Positions 42,761 to 54,679 of a stretch of 64,000 nt of DNA are shown piece after piece. Made by a program: the position numbers and the translations under genes. The DNA lies in assembly GCA_947650365.1 (NCBI GenBank), contig OX393555.1, positions 77,567,995 to 77,631,994 on the forward strand, in the 5' to 3' direction. Origin of the DNA: Chamaelirium japonicum. Its lineage: Eukaryota > Streptophyta > Magnoliopsida > Liliales > Melanthiaceae. Every line of letters begins with the position of its first letter. The first letter of the stretch is position 1. Below the pieces are notes generated by a model. It saw nothing but the letters and a program-made list of their open reading frames with translations. It had not been told where the DNA came from and searched no databases.

Positions 42761-44676
42761 TTGATAGGTTTCTCGATCCAGGTGTCTTCTTTATTCGCTG
42801 CAGAGCGAATATTGAAGATACGCCATATCTACCGATCAACTTCTTTCCCCGCCAATGTTTGATTGTGCAATGACCCATGAATGCCAAAGACGTTAGCATG
42901 CACTGTGATAAGTGACTGATTGGTAGAGATTTGGTGGATCCAGCAAGCTTCTTTCCCCTTTGCGGAAGGTCGGCGTTGATCTTGTCCGCCTTTGACAAAG
43001 TCTTGGAGATGGCCTTCTCGCAGTAAATCCTCGAGATGATATCTCAGTCGATAGCATCGGTCAGTAGAATGGCCGTGGCTGCGGTGAAAATCGTAGTAGA
43101 CTGTTTTATAAGCCGTGACCTTGGTATCAGGCTGTAGAGGGTTCGGCCTTCGGAGGAACTCTTCATTTTGAATTCGATCGAGGATCTGCTCGATTGGTAG
43201 AGTCCAATCAGTGAATGTAGTCTTCTTCGGAGGGGATCTACGTCCGTCGTTCTTTGACCGCTTGGGTGCAGGGGGAATCACCGCCTCTGCATTATGAGCT
43301 TTGGCTGCATACTTTGGGGCTTCTCTTTCGGTGGGTCGTCGCTTCGTTTCTCGCCCCTTTCAGGTGACTTGATCATCTTCAACTTCGATTTTCCTTTGGA
43401 TTCGATCGAACATTGAACCGAAGGAAGGGGGAGGATTGCGAATGAAGTCATTATAGATGTGCAAATCGAAACAGAGAGCATTTTGGAAGGCTAGCATGAT
43501 AGCCTCGTCATCCAGATATCGTCCCGAGAGAACGGCTCGCTCGTTGCAGAATCTTCGTGTGAAGCTGCGGAGACTCTCGTCGGCACCCATCCTCAGCCTG
43601 TAGAGGGAGTCTAGCTTCTTCTCCGGTTTCAAGTTGAGCTGATAATGTTGCACAAAATGGTTAGCCAAGACTCCGAATTGGGTGATGGATCCAGCTCGGA
43701 GGTTATGGTACCAATCGAGGGATGGCTCATCGAGGCTTCCGACGAAGGTGTGGCAGAGCACATTGTTCTCTTCCTCATACGACGTCAAAGCTTGCTTGAA
43801 TGCCAGTATGTGGAGAGTCGGATCTCCCTTGAGGCAATTGAATTTGGGAAGAGTTAGAATTCTCCATCCCCTTAGAAATATTGATTGGAACAAACTCCAA
43901 TGGAGAGGTCCAGCAGAGGAGTATCTCTCCCTACGACCATGCCCTTGACCTGGATACAGATCAAGAGGCAAGATCGCGAGGTCTTCTTCGGGCCTTTGAG
44001 TAGCGGTCGGATGGAGCCGGTGACGAAGATCCGTTCCTGCTTCATGCTGGAGTGGAAAGAACGGAGAAGCTCTACTCTTTGAGGGCGCCCCTTTCATCTG
44101 GTGCCTTCTTTGTAAGTTGGGCTTCGACTGTGTCGGCCTGACACAGTTGCGACCCGAGGATAACTGAGAGGACTCATCATCTATACGATCCCAGACACTC
44201 TGCTTCTATGGAGCAGCAGAGGGGATTGGATCACGACGGATCCTCTCAAGGGCAGCGGTGCCCATTGTCCTCCGTGGTTCGGAGTGGATCAATTATCGTG
44301 GCAGATCCGCTCTTTCTCCGAGTGAAGGGATGGGGAGAGCAATTCCAGCCTCGGAGTCTGCCTTCTTGAGAGCATCCCTTTCAGCTGTGAGGGTGGTATT
44401 TTGCTTAGCCAATTGTTGCAGCTGAAAGTCGACCGCCGAGATTTGATAGGTAGATGGCAGGTCTTCAGCTGAAACAGGGGTAGTCTGCCCTATCGACTGT
44501 CGAGGAGGTGGTGCGATCGATCGATCGATCGATCGTCCACTCCCTGAACGAACCCCCATTTTGGGGACAATAAGGGGCTGCCCGAAGTTGATCCGTTGAC
44601 TCATCGAACGAGTCTCCGGACGAGGTTGACGCGTGTTACTTCCCTCTGGATGATCCTGATGTTTCGTCTTCGCCAT
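42761..44676 (-). pseudogene. Gag of element B
   Basis: ATG at 44676: MAKTKHQDHPEGSNTRQPRP, then QLQQLAKQNTTLTAERDALK coiled coil. The Retrotrans_gag core at 44097-43360 has SLDEPSLDWYHNLRAGS, LYRLRMGADESLRSFTRRF and AIMLAFQNALCFDLHIYND. A FHRSHGHSTDRC knuckle with the first Cys lost (Tyr) and LEDLLREGHLQDFV follow. The frame is constant but broken by stops at 44293, about 44216, 43360 and 42829. Confidence 0.9.
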
Positions 44677-44824
44677 TTAGAGAGAGCAAAGGATTCAACA
44701 AGATTGCCGGTATCCTAACGGTTGTCTGCTCAACCGAAGGGGCTGGGAAGTTTGACTATCTAGATCGGTTGTCTGCTCAACCGATCTGATGCTTGTTGCA
44801 GAACGAACTTGGCTTCTCGCTCGA

Positions 44825-44841
44825 TCCCACAGACGGCGCCA
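44825..44841 (-). other. Primer-binding site of element B
   Basis: TGGCGCCGTCTGTGGGA on the minus strand, three bases inside the LTR; the least degraded PBS of the family here. Confidence 0.9.
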
Positions 44842-44844
44842 AAC

Positions 44845-45753
44845 TGTGGGGGAAAAATCTTCATGCCGATCCGAAGATTTCACTCCACCAGTCAATTGAA
44901 GTTGAATGGTACTTCTTTGATTGAAAGATGGCTCCGAAGGTCGATGCCTTAGTCACTTTGAGTTAGCTCTTTCGATACAAACAGAGGAGATTGACACAAG
45001 AGTTGATCTCGGAGTTCAGCCGAAGCCTACGTCTCCGTGCTATAGGGAGCAACCCGAATTCACTAATATTTTACTTGAAGCGACCTCGACAGGCCGAGTA
45101 TCACTGATCTCTTTGAACTCTTTAAAGACAAGAAGAAGATTGAGGAGAATTGAAGGATTGAAAGCCGGAATTCCAGAGCTCTGGTTTTTGGATTTTGAAC
45201 TGGGATCTGGATCCTTTTTTACTTGAAGGCTCTGCTATTTATAGGATTTCCTGGGAGGAAATCTGGGTCAAATGGCGGTTTTCGTTGTTGTATCCGGGGG
45301 ATTCCCTAGGCAAGGCTGGTGGGTCCCGCTGTTGTCTCTGGGGATTCCATAGGCAGGGTTGGTGGGTCCCGCGATAGTCTCTGTGGGTCCGCGAGGCAGA
45401 GCTGGTGGGTCCAACGGTAGCCTCTGTGGGCCCACCAGGCAGGGCTGGTGGGTCCCGCGGTAGCCTCTATGGGCCCACCAGGCAGGGCTGGTGGGTCCCG
45501 CGGTAGTCTCTGTGGGCCCACCAGGTAGGGCTGGTGGGTCCCGCGGTAGTCTTCGTGGGTCCGCCAAGCATGGCTGGTGGGTCTCGCGGTAGTCTTTGTG
45601 GGCCCACCAGGCAGGGCTGGTGGGTCGCCCGCGGTAGTCTTTGTGGGTCCGCCAGGCAGGGCTGGTGGGTCCCGCGGTAGTCTCTGTCGGCCCACCAGGC
45701 AGGGCTAGTGGGTCCTGCTATCTGTAGGCTTCTTGCCAAAATTTGCACCCACA
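44845..45753 (-). repeat. 5' LTR of element B
   Basis: TGTGGGGGAAAAATC to GCACCCACA, 909 bp. It is 34 bp longer than its partner, mainly in the subrepeat block 45300-45720. Same TATA and conserved block as the 3' LTR. Confidence 0.93.
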
Positions 45754-46875
45754 GGTGCATGAACTCCCCTTTCGGTTCCGGAGACTCCGTGCAACCAAAT
45801 TCACAAGGAGGTAGAGCGGTATGGACTAGGTGGCGATCTGTGCTGGTCGTTCGAACAGGTTAGGGCGATCGATAATCTGTTTCTGGAGTTAACCTGTGGG
45901 ACCCAATCGTGGAAGCAGTTTTTGAACTGGCGGGTCCGCCATGGCAACGCCAACTTGATGCACAGGCTGCCGATAAGGTACGAGGACAACGACATGTTGT
46001 ACTCGGATTATGAGGCGTACCCTGAGATAAGGGGGTGGTCCGATACATACAGACCGAAAAGAAAATCTACGGCAAGATGAGACGTTCGGGGCCTTGTGAG
46101 GAGAAATTGGTTGTAACTCGAAGGGGTCAGGTGAAGAAAAGGAAAGTGATGAAGGAAGAGAAGAAGGAGGATGAGAAAAAAGAAGAGGAAGAAGAAGAAG
46201 ATCGAGAGGAAAAAGAGGGGGAGGAAAGGAAAAAAGGAGAAGAAGAGGAGAAAGATAAAGATGAAGAAGGAGAAAATGGGAAGGAGGAAGAAGAAGAGGA
46301 GGAGGAGGCTGGAGATCGGGGAGACATGCCCCCCTCCTTGTCACCTGCTGGCCAAGTGCCTCCTATCGATGAGGCTAAGGCCTGTCAAATGGAGGACGAT
46401 CTTGATACTATAGACGACGGCAAGAAAGTATCGATCATCTATCACTTCGAGACCCTGAAGCATCCTACGCGCATCAAGGCTAAGTATTCGGGGAGCGATA
46501 CGGTGTATGACCCAACGCCCATCTACTCAGTACCGCCTGAAGGTCTCAGGCATGGGGAGGCCACAATGAACGGAGGGCCAGACGTGGAGAAGCTGAGGCT
46601 GGTGCCTCAGGGCAACGCGACCAATGTGGCAGCAGAGGCCACCACGCTAATGTCTACTCTCTTCCAGGGGGTTGGCGAAATGCAAAACGAAGAAGGAAAT
46701 TCGTCTCTTCTGGAAGTCCATCTCCTCGAACCGAAGCCGAACGAGGGTTAGGGAGAGAAAAAGATGACTGAGCCGGCTCTGATCGCAATCCCGGCGCAGA
46801 AGACTCCCACCCCCAAGGGGAAAGGCATTGATCGAGGGAAGGGTCCGACTCAACCCTCCCACAGGGGCTCTATCT
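45754..46875 (+). pseudogene. Antisense gene of A, exon 1 part 2
   Basis: Coding homology resumes right after the duplicated GGTGC with the counterpart of B's WTPLSVPETP region, then NLFLELTCGTQSWKQF. The open stretch from 46035 carries CEEKLVVTRRGQVKKRK, a Glu/Lys-rich microsatellite-coded run and PPIDEAKACQMEDDLDT. A TAG at 46749 interrupts the segment before the GTGAGTAAG donor at 46876. It is in frame across the acidic run, unlike B. Confidence 0.85.
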
Positions 46876-46959
46876 GTGAGTAAGCACTAACTCTTTATCT
46901 CCTATTCATTGAATCAGAAGTTTGAACATGTCTGAGAAGTTGGAGTATTCTGCCTGCAG
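46876..46959 (+). other. Intron 1 of A's antisense gene (84 bp)
   Basis: GTGAGTAAG donor and TGCCTGCAG acceptor, phase 1, identical in length and phase to B's intron 1 though the intron sequence has diverged. Confidence 0.8.
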
Positions 46960-47096
46960 GTGCACCTGGCAGCCCGAAGCCAATGCTGCGGGACTTGGAC
47001 GAGGTGGATATCAACCGCCCAACTGGGGCATTGAGGAAGCTTTGCAACCTGCCAGATGCGACCCTCGAAGAAACATCTAATAGGCTAGAAGTGATT
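46960..47096 (+). pseudogene. Antisense gene of A, exon 2 (137 nt)
   Basis: GSPKPMLRDLDEVDINRPTG and LRKLCNLPDATLEETSNRLE, open and the same length as in B. Followed by a GTGAGT donor. Confidence 0.83.
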
Positions 47097-47171
47097 GTGA
47101 GTAGTTTCAACTTCGCTTTAGGTTGTAGTAGTTCCATCCGATGTTTCTAACTTGTTCTTGTTGCTATGCTG

Positions 47172-47699
47172 ATGTTTGCCCTGCTGAAGCTAAACAGCAG
47201 AGTCTTTAGAAGGCCGAAGAGAGGGTGGCCGTCGATGAGATCTCGCGCTTGAACGCTCTCCTGGAGGAGGCCAACGACGAGAGGTCGAAACTAGCGGAGG
47301 AACTCGCCTTGAGTCAGCAGTCTGCTCACAACAAGGAGTACCTGAAGAAAAATTTGGAGGCTTCATGCGAGTTTGGATAAAGAGCTCCACAGTCTGAGGA
47401 ATAGCTACTTCAAGATGGAGACTCTTGCCTTTAAGCGCTCCAAGGAGATCAAGCAGCTCTCTGAAGAGATCAAGCAGCTGAAGGCTGAAGCAGCTGCGAG
47501 GGAAGAGGCCCATGCACTCGAAATGGAACAGTTGAATATCGACTTAGCAAGCTACAAATCGACGACAGAATAAGCCGTGGAAGCCCTCAGGTTAGCTCAC
47601 GGTAGCGGCGCTCCATCTTCGAAGGCTTTTATGGCCAGTAAGGCCTGAGGAGGTTCTGAAGGAGATAGATCACGTGCGCAAAGTGTAGCTAAGCATTGA
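47172..47699 (+). pseudogene. Antisense gene of A, exon 3 (broken coiled coil)
   Basis: Homology to B exon 3 starts at LLKLNSRVF. The acceptor at 47171 reads CTG instead of CAG. A deletion in the ASCEFG segment and TAA codons (47385 region and 47572) break the coiled coil. End by homology at the TGA 47697-47699. Confidence 0.8.
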
Positions 47700-47779
47700 T
47701 GTATTTCCTTTCTTGTACCTGTACTCTTGAGTGATAGAAAATACTTGTTTTTTTTGGAATGAACTGTCTCTTTTATGTT

Positions 47780-48270
47780 GAATGTTTTGAATGGAATGGT
47801 TAATGTCTTGCGTTAAATGATCAAATGAGTAGTTGCAACACAAACACCCAAGCTGTTTTATGGATTAGTCAGTCAGAAGTTGTACCGTGTTGCAACTTCT
47901 AAACTATTAATCGATCTGTCAGTTAAAAGTTATGATGTCTCACAACGTTAAAACTATTTATTTCTGCCTGTAAGGGGTCGTGTCACAACACGAACACCCA
48001 AACTATTAATCGATCTGCTAGTTAAAAGTTGTGGCGTCTCACAACGTTAAAACCATTTGTTTTTGCCTGTAAGGGGTCGTGTCGCAACATGAATTCCCAA
48101 ACTATTAATCGATCTGCCAGTTAAAAGTTGTGCTATCTTACAATGTTAAAACCATTTGTTTCTGCCTTTAAGGAGTCATGTCGCAACACGAACACCCAAA
48201 CTATTAATCGATCTGCTAATTAAGTGTTGTGTTGTCTCACAACATCAAAACTTTTTGTGATTTTGTGAGC
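47780..48270. repeat. Hairpin repeat between convergent 3' ends (element A)
   Basis: About four degenerate units with CTGTAAGGGGTCGTGTC. Hairpins at 47978 (TCGTGTCACAACACGA, perfect), 48077 (one wobble) and 48176 (one mismatch). Same location as in B, between the antisense-gene end and the pol stop at 48334. Confidence 0.82.
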
Positions 48271-48333
48271 ATATAGGATTGAAATAGACAAAATTAAAAT
48301 TGAAACAAATATTCATTCAGTATAGGTTTTATA

Positions 48334-49600
48334 TCAGGGGTAGAATATTTTGAGATATTTGACATTCTATACTCTTGATAGCCTATCTCTTTCTAGCGAG
48401 ATTAGGCAATAGGATCCTTTTCCCCCAACTGACTCAATGATGTAGAGTCTTTCCCAGTTGGGAGCTAGTTTTCCACTGTCATGTTCCCTTATGTTAGAGA
48501 AGACTGCTCTGAGGACTAGATCTCCAATGTGGAACTGTCTTCTCCTAACTTTTCGATCATAGGACTGCTTGATCTTCTGTCGATAGTCGGTGACACGGAT
48601 AACTGCCTGGTCACGTAGCTCTTCTGAGAAGTCAAGACCATTGATCCAAAGCTCGTTGTTCATTCATTCTTCAATCGCCTTAGTCTTCAAAGTTGGAGAT
48701 ATGGCCTCGGTTGGAAGAACTGCTTCTGACCCATAGGTTAGGCGAAAGGGGGAAAATCCAATCGATCGTCGAGGAGTGGTCCGATAGCCCTATAGGACCT
48801 CTGGTAGGACTTTCTCTCATAACCCTTTCTTGTCACCTAACTTCTTTTTGAGTAGACCGAGGATTGCTCTGTTGGAAGTTTTGGCTTGTCCGTTGCATTA
48901 TGGGTACCTCGGAGTGGAGTAGAAGAGTTTGATTCTGTAGTTCAGACAGAACTTCTGAAATTTATCTGAGTCGAATTGAGCTCCGTTGTCGACTATAAGT
49001 ACTTGAGGTGCACCAAATTTGGAGAAGATGTTATGTTTGATGAATTTTATAACCTCGTCGTCCGTTTTTCAGAAAAGCGATACAGCCTCAACCCATTTGG
49101 TGAAGTAGTCGGTGGCCAATAGTAAGTACTTCTTTTTGCTTGGTGATGGAGGGAATGGGCCCAGGAAGTCCAACCCCTATTGATTGAAAGTCCAGGGACT
49201 TGTCAAAGGATGAAGTTCATTTGCAGGGAGATGAGTAGCTCGAACATGTCGTTGACAAGGCTCGCATCTTCGGACGAACTGACGAGCGTCCTTTGCCATA
49301 GTTGGCCAATAGTAGCCTTGGAGTTTTATTTTGGCTACGAGTGATCTTCCGCCAGAATGATTGCCACAAGCTCCAGAATGAATATCAGCTAGGATTGCTT
49401 CTTCTTGCAGGGTACTAATACACTTAAGAAGTATTCCGCCATGTGATTTTAAATAAAGATCTTTCTCTCGAAGACTATAGAACAGGAGTTTCCTTTGAAG
49501 TCTTTTGGCTTGGACAAGGTCTTTAGGTGCTCTACCTTGTTTGAGGAAGTCAAAAATTGGTTGTCTCAAATCTGAGGGTTCACAAACAAGGGAAAAAATG
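48334..49600 (-). pseudogene. Integrase of element A
   Basis: HHCC motif (ADIHSGACGNHSGG, CEPCQRH), then the core with ATDYFTKWVEAV and VDNGAQFDSDKF. The catalytic Glu is Lys (NGQAKTSN, codon 48882-48880), a G-to-A change that by itself kills the enzyme. TAG at 49177-49179 before GLDFLGPF is shared with B. The C-terminal part (48663-48367) is open. Pol ends at TGA 48334. Confidence 0.87.
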
Positions 49601-50290
49601 GAGGTTGGTTGTTTCCTACTCCCACTACCTTTCGTTGTGGTGACAAGTTGTTGTCCAATGATAGCTTATGGAAACTCTTGATAGTTGATCTGAATTCGAC
49701 CTTCTTTGAGAGAGTCTTTGAGTACTAAAGCTGCGTTGGCTAGAGCTTCAGCCTTTCCATTTTTTGCCCTCGGGATTTGCACGAATTCGATGTCTGAGAA
49801 TCATTATTTGTAATGCTGTACTAGAGCCAGATAGTGTTGCATCATTTCTCCTCACGCTTCGTAGTCTCCGTTGATCTGCCTGATTATTAGTTGATAATCG
49901 CTATAGACGGTGAGATGGTCGACCCCCGAGTTTCAGCAATCTCTAGCCCGGAAATAAGTGCTTCATATTTGGCTTCATTGTTGGTAGCGTTGAATCTGAG
50001 AAGAATTGCCTTTTAAAGATGGTCAAGTTCGGAGGATATCAGAACTATCCCAATTCCCAAACTGATCGCACTTGAAGCTCCGTCAGTATAGAGTTTCCAC
50101 CGTGTTGGTGAGGTAGTGGGAGCCTCAGGGCTCGGATTGAAATTTGCAGGATCGGGAATGAGAGGAAGTTCATCGTCGTCGTGGAGATGCATCTCAACAT
50201 CATCCTTCAAGGTAATAGGATCCTCCATGGGGAAGTCGGCAAGGAAATCAGCAACGGCTTGCCCTTTGAGTGACATGCGAGGCTCGAACT
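49601..50290 (-). pseudogene. Archaeal-type RNase H and tether of element A
   Basis: GQAVADFLADFPMEDPITLK leads to RWKLYTDGASSAISLGIGI, then a TAA after SELDHL, and the NNEAKYEALISGLE and DYQLIIRQING segments. Same order as in B and F. Confidence 0.8.
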
Positions 50291-51747
50291 AAATTCCGAG
50301 AGCACTCATCTTTATTACCCACTTAGTCATTCAACCCGCTCGACCTGCCTTATCGAGGATGTCCTTGAGTGGGTATTGTGAGACGACTGTAATCGAGTAA
50401 GAAATGAAGTAGGGTCAGAGCTGTCGTGATGCTATGAGCAAAGCCAATGTGACTCTCGATCTTCAAATAGCGAGTCTCTGCCAAAAGAAGAGTATGACTG
50501 ATGTAGTAGATAGGATGCTCAATGCCTACTCTTTTACTGACCAGAACTACACTGATGGCTTGATCTGTGGCAGCAAGATAGAGCCAGAGGTCTTCTTTTG
50601 ATAGTGGAGCCGTTAAGACAAGAGCCCGAGCGAGATAGTATTTGACACTCTAGAAGGCTAGCTCGTAAGTTGGATTCCATCCGGAGGTGTCTGCCTTCTG
50701 TAAATTATCGAAGAGTGGCTTGTACTTGTCGGAAGACTTAGAGAGAAATCGGTTGAGAGCAGCTAATCTTTCTGTGAGGCACTGGACCTCCTTTCGATTG
50801 GTGGGCGAGGATATTTCAAGGATTGCTCAAATTTGGTCAGGGTTCGCTTCGATAAACCTTCTGGTCACCAGGTGACCTAGGAATTTACCCGATTGAACTC
50901 GGGAGGCGCACTTGGCTGGATTCAGTTTTATGCGGTATTTTCGGAGGACTTCGAATGTTTCGGCAAGGTTAGAGAGATGGTTCTCACGACTGCGACTCTT
51001 GGTGAGAAGATCGTCGACATAGACTTCGATGTTGCAGCCGATTTGCTCTTCGAACATCTTTGTGGCTAGCCTTTGATAAGTTGACCCTGCATTCTTGAGT
51101 CCAAAGGGCATGATATTGTAACAGTAAAGACCTCTATATGTCACAAAGCAGGTCTTCTTTCGATCGTCAGGATGCAGGGGAATCTGGTTATACCAGGAAT
51201 AACCATCCATAAAGGACAGAAGTTCGTGTCCATCAGTGGCGTCGACAAGTCTGTCTATTCTTGGTATAGGGAATGGGTCTTTAGGGAAAGCTTTGTTGAG
51301 ATTGGTGAAGTCAATATAGACCCTGATCTTTCCATTCTTCTTAGGAACCGCAATAATATTGGAGATCCTGGTTGGGTACTCTACTTCACGAATGAAGCCT
51401 GCCATGAGCAACTTGTTGATCTCCTCTTGAACCGCTGCTGAACGTTCTTGTCGGATCACCCAGAGCTTTTGTTTGACAAGCTTTGCTCCTTCATTGATGG
51501 CAAGTCGATGGCATGCATCATCCAGATTGATCCCTGGCATATCCTCGAAACACCATACGAAGACGTCGATGTTGGACTGGAGGAAGGATACCATGTCTCG
51601 CACTTCTGCGTCGCTGAGACCGATACCAATGAATGTCTCTCAAAGGAGATCACCACTGCCAATATTTACTCGGGTGATCTCTTCGATTGAAGGGGAAGAC
51701 TCCCACTCGATAGACGGAGGTTCTGCCAGTGGGGGATTCTTTGGTTG
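50291..51747 (-). pseudogene. Reverse transcriptase and degenerate RNase H of element A
   Basis: The frame 51603-50827 covers DMVSFLQSNIDVFVW, FMDGYSWYNQIPLHP, MPFGLKNAGSTYQR and YVDD (51021-51010), through SGKFLGHLVTRR: a nearly complete RT. A TGA upstream in GDLL-ET and stops further on inactivate it. The RNase H segment (50640-50400) is degraded. Confidence 0.88.
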
Positions 51748-51750
51748 CTA
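51742..51750 (-). promoter_or_regulatory. Candidate UAG-CAA-CCA readthrough signal (element A)
   Basis: In-frame TAG at 51750-51748, then CAA CCA AAG AAT, in the common frame of protease and RT. Same place and consensus as in F and B. Confidence 0.68.
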
Positions 51751-52260
51751 GCTCAAGGATGAGCCAGCTTCTTCTCTTGGATGCCTTGGTGGAGCGAGAT
51801 GTACCCTACGATCTGTCTTGACTGATAGCTTCACAAGATCGCCCAGCTTGCTAATACCTCAAATGTATATAATGCCCTTTCCCGTTGTGAACTTGAGGAG
51901 TTGGTGGTAAGAGGAGGATACGGTATTGATTTGGTGCAGGAAGGGTCGCCCAAGGATGACGTTGTAATTGGATGTTCCTTCGATGATGGCGAATCCCACA
52001 GAGACTCGAGTCTCCTTGCTTAGGTCCAAGGTGAATCTCGACTCTCCCATGGTCATACTTTGCTCGCCGTTGAAGCCTGTGATGACGGTGGGGATGACGT
52101 CGAGACTTGAGTACTTATGCCCCTAACGCTTAAAGCAATCTGAAAACATAATATCGATTGAGCTACCGGTGTCGATGAGGATTCGATTAACGGTACTCCC
52201 ATCGATGATGAGCCAAAGGACCAGGGGATCCCCATGTGGAGTATGCACTCCTTGGAGGTC
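51751..52260 (-). pseudogene. Aspartic protease of element A
   Basis: DTGSS with Asp codon 52173-52171, then MGESRFTLDLSKET, IEGTSNYNVILGRPFLHQ and LLKFTTGKGIIYI followed by a TGA at 51859. In frame with RT. Confidence 0.83.
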
Positions 52261-53879
52261 AAAATCGTTGAAGACGATCGATGGCCACGACAAACCCTTG
52301 ACGGGTTTCTCGATTCAGGTATCTTCTTTGTTTGCTGCAAAGCGAACATTGAAGATGCGTCGAACTTGCCGATCGACTTCTTTTCCGATCAGTATTTGAT
52401 TGTCAAATGCTCCGTGGATACCAAAAATATTGGCTTGCACGACGATAGGCGATGAGCTAGTCGAGATCCGGTGGACCCAACAGGCTTCTTTCCCTTTTGC
52501 TGAAGAAGGTTGGCATTAGTCATGTCCGTTCTTGACGAACTCCCAAAGATGGCCTTTATGCAATAGGTCTTCCAGATGATAGTTTAGTCAGAAGCATCAA
52601 GTGGTTGGATGACCATGGCTGTGATGAAAGTAACAGTAAACAGATCTGTCGGCAGTGAGCTTGGTATCGGGTTGTAGAGGATTCGGCCGTCGAAGAAATT
52701 TCTCATGTTGAATTTGGTCGAGAACCTGCTCGATCGGGAGGGTCCAATTGGTGAATGTTGTTTTCTTCGGAGGTGATCTACGACCGTCTTCTCTTGGTCG
52801 CTTGGCTGGCGGAGGTACTGGTGCTTCTGCATTGTGAGCTTTGGCTGTATGCTTGGATGTTTCTTTCGGCAGGTCGCCGTCTGGTCTCGTGTCCCTTTCG
52901 GGTGATTTGATCATCTTCGACCTCTATCTCCCACTGGATCTGATCGAACATCGTGCCTAGGGAAGGCGGAGGGTTGCGGATAATGTCATTGTAGATGTGC
53001 AGATCGAATCGGAGAGCATTTTGGAATGCCAACATAATGGCTTCGTCATCGAGATGTCGTCCGAAAAGGGCGGCATGCTCGTTGCGGAATCTCCGCGTGA
53101 AGTTGCGAAGACTCTCATCAGCTCCCATCCTCATCCGATACAAAGAATCATGTTGTTTCTCTGGTTTGAGGTTGAGTTGATTGTATTGCACGAAGTGGTT
53201 CACAAGGACTCCAAACTGGGTGATTGATCCAGTATGAAGGTTGTGGTACCAATCGAGAGTGGACTCGTCAAGGCTTCTAGCGAAGGTTTAGCAGAGCACA
53301 TTGTTTTCATCCTCGTGTGGCATTAAAGCCTGCTTGAATGGTAGAATGTGAAGGGTTGGATTTGAACTTTGGCAGGGTTCTCCAGCCCTTCGGGAAAGAC
53401 ATTTGAAACAGACTTAGGTAGAAAGGCCCGGCCGAAGAGTATCCTTCCCTTCGACCTAGTCCCTGTCCTTGCTGTTGGACCAGGGGTAAGATCGAGAGGT
53501 CTTGATCTCCACCTTGAACTGTTGTCGGGTAGCCTTGGGGATGAGGATCAATTCAAGAGTCTCGTTGGAGAGGAGGAGATGGATAGAAACGGCCTTTCGA
53601 TGTAGTTTCTTTCATCCGATGCCTCACTCGTAGATTGGGTTTGGACTGTGCATGCCTAACACAGTTATGGCCCGAAGATGATTGCGAGGATTGATCGTCG
53701 ATTCGATCCAAAACACTCTGCTTTCGCGGAGTAACTGAGGAGGTGGGCTCACGTTGGCTTCTCTCTTAGACCACGCGACCGATCACCTGGCTCATAGACC
53801 TCTGTTGTTTGGAGTGGACGGATCGTCGAGGCGGATTAGCCCCTTCGTTGAGAGAAGGGACAGGAAGAATAACCCCAGC
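52261..53879 (-). pseudogene. Gag of element A, main part (split by C)
   Basis: Gag core with LYRMRMGADESLRNFTRRF, AIMLAFQNALRFDLHIYND and PPSLGTMFDQIQ, then SVYCYFHHSHGHPTT, a zinc-knuckle-like segment that keeps the first Cys. Several stops and at least one frameshift near 52780. The N-terminal part lies at 60064-60389. Confidence 0.85.
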
Positions 53880-54551
53880 TGTGGGGGAAAATCTTCGTGC
53901 CGACCCGAAGACCTCGCCTCACCAGTCAGTTGAATGTTTGAGTAGAAGAGATCGTTGTTGGATCTGTTTGGTTGAAGTTGCTGCTTTCGATATGCAAACA
54001 GAGAGAATTTGACACGAGAGATGTGATATCGGAGTTCAGCCGAAGCCTACGTCTCCGTGCTATAGGGAGCAACCCGAATTCACTAACACTTTGATCAAAG
54101 TGACCTCAACAGGCTGAGTGTCACTGAAGCCTCTCTAATCTCCCTAAAGACAAGAAGAAGATCGAGGAGAGTTGAAGGTTGAGAGGGTTGGAACCTCTGA
54201 GCTCTGATTTCTGAAATCAGATATCAGATGATGATGGCACTGATCTTTCTCTGGATTTTCTCTCTGGATTTGAAATCGGATCCATTTACATTCCAAGGTT
54301 CTGTTATTTATAGGATTCTCTGGTGGTAAATGGCGGTTTTCTGCTGTCGTATCTGGGGATCCTCCAAGTAAGGCTGTTAGGCTCCGCTGCCGTCTTAGGG
54401 GGCCCACCAGGCAGGGTCGGTGGGTCCCACTGTGGTCTTCGGGGGCCCACCAGGCAGGGCCGGTGGGTCCCGCTGTGGTCTTCGGGGGCCCACCAGGCAG
54501 GGCCGGTGGGTCCCGCTGTTTGCAGACTTCTTGCCAAAATTTGCACCCACA
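53880..54551 (-). repeat. 3' LTR of element C
   Basis: TGTGGGGGAAAATC to GCACCCACA, 672 bp. TATAAATA (minus) at 54312-54305; three 43-bp subrepeats at 54390-54520. Confidence 0.95.
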
Positions 54552-54568
54552 GTTACCCCCTCCAAGTT
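54552..54568 (-). other. Polypurine tract of element C
   Basis: AACTTGGAGGGGGTAAC on the minus strand, next to the LTR; identical to E's. Confidence 0.88.
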
Positions 54569-54679
54569 AGCTAAGAGGCCACCTTGGCTGGCTTGGATTC
54601 GTGGTGCAAAGCTAACGACCCCCTGTTACACATGCAGAGGAGCTTTTGCCGAGTGTTAGCGTTTTTTTGAAAAATAAGA

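Larger units (their letters stand above)
32223..45753 (-). mobile_element. Element B: nearly complete Tat-type Ty3/gypsy element
   Basis: 13,531 bp between target duplications GGTGC (32218-32222 and 45754-45758), inserted in A's antisense gene. It has both LTRs, PBS, PPT, gag-pol on the minus strand (44676-38795), the antisense gene on the plus strand (35443-38190) and the minisatellite. Gag through RT is one frame; a single 1-nt deletion near 41455 shifts the rest. About a dozen stops, mostly transition-type, inactivate it. Confidence 0.95.

Noticed and set aside
38795..44676. Integrated pararetrovirus
   Set aside because: LTRs, target duplications, integrase and Tat-type aRH show an LTR retrotransposon. 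No movement or coat protein signs.
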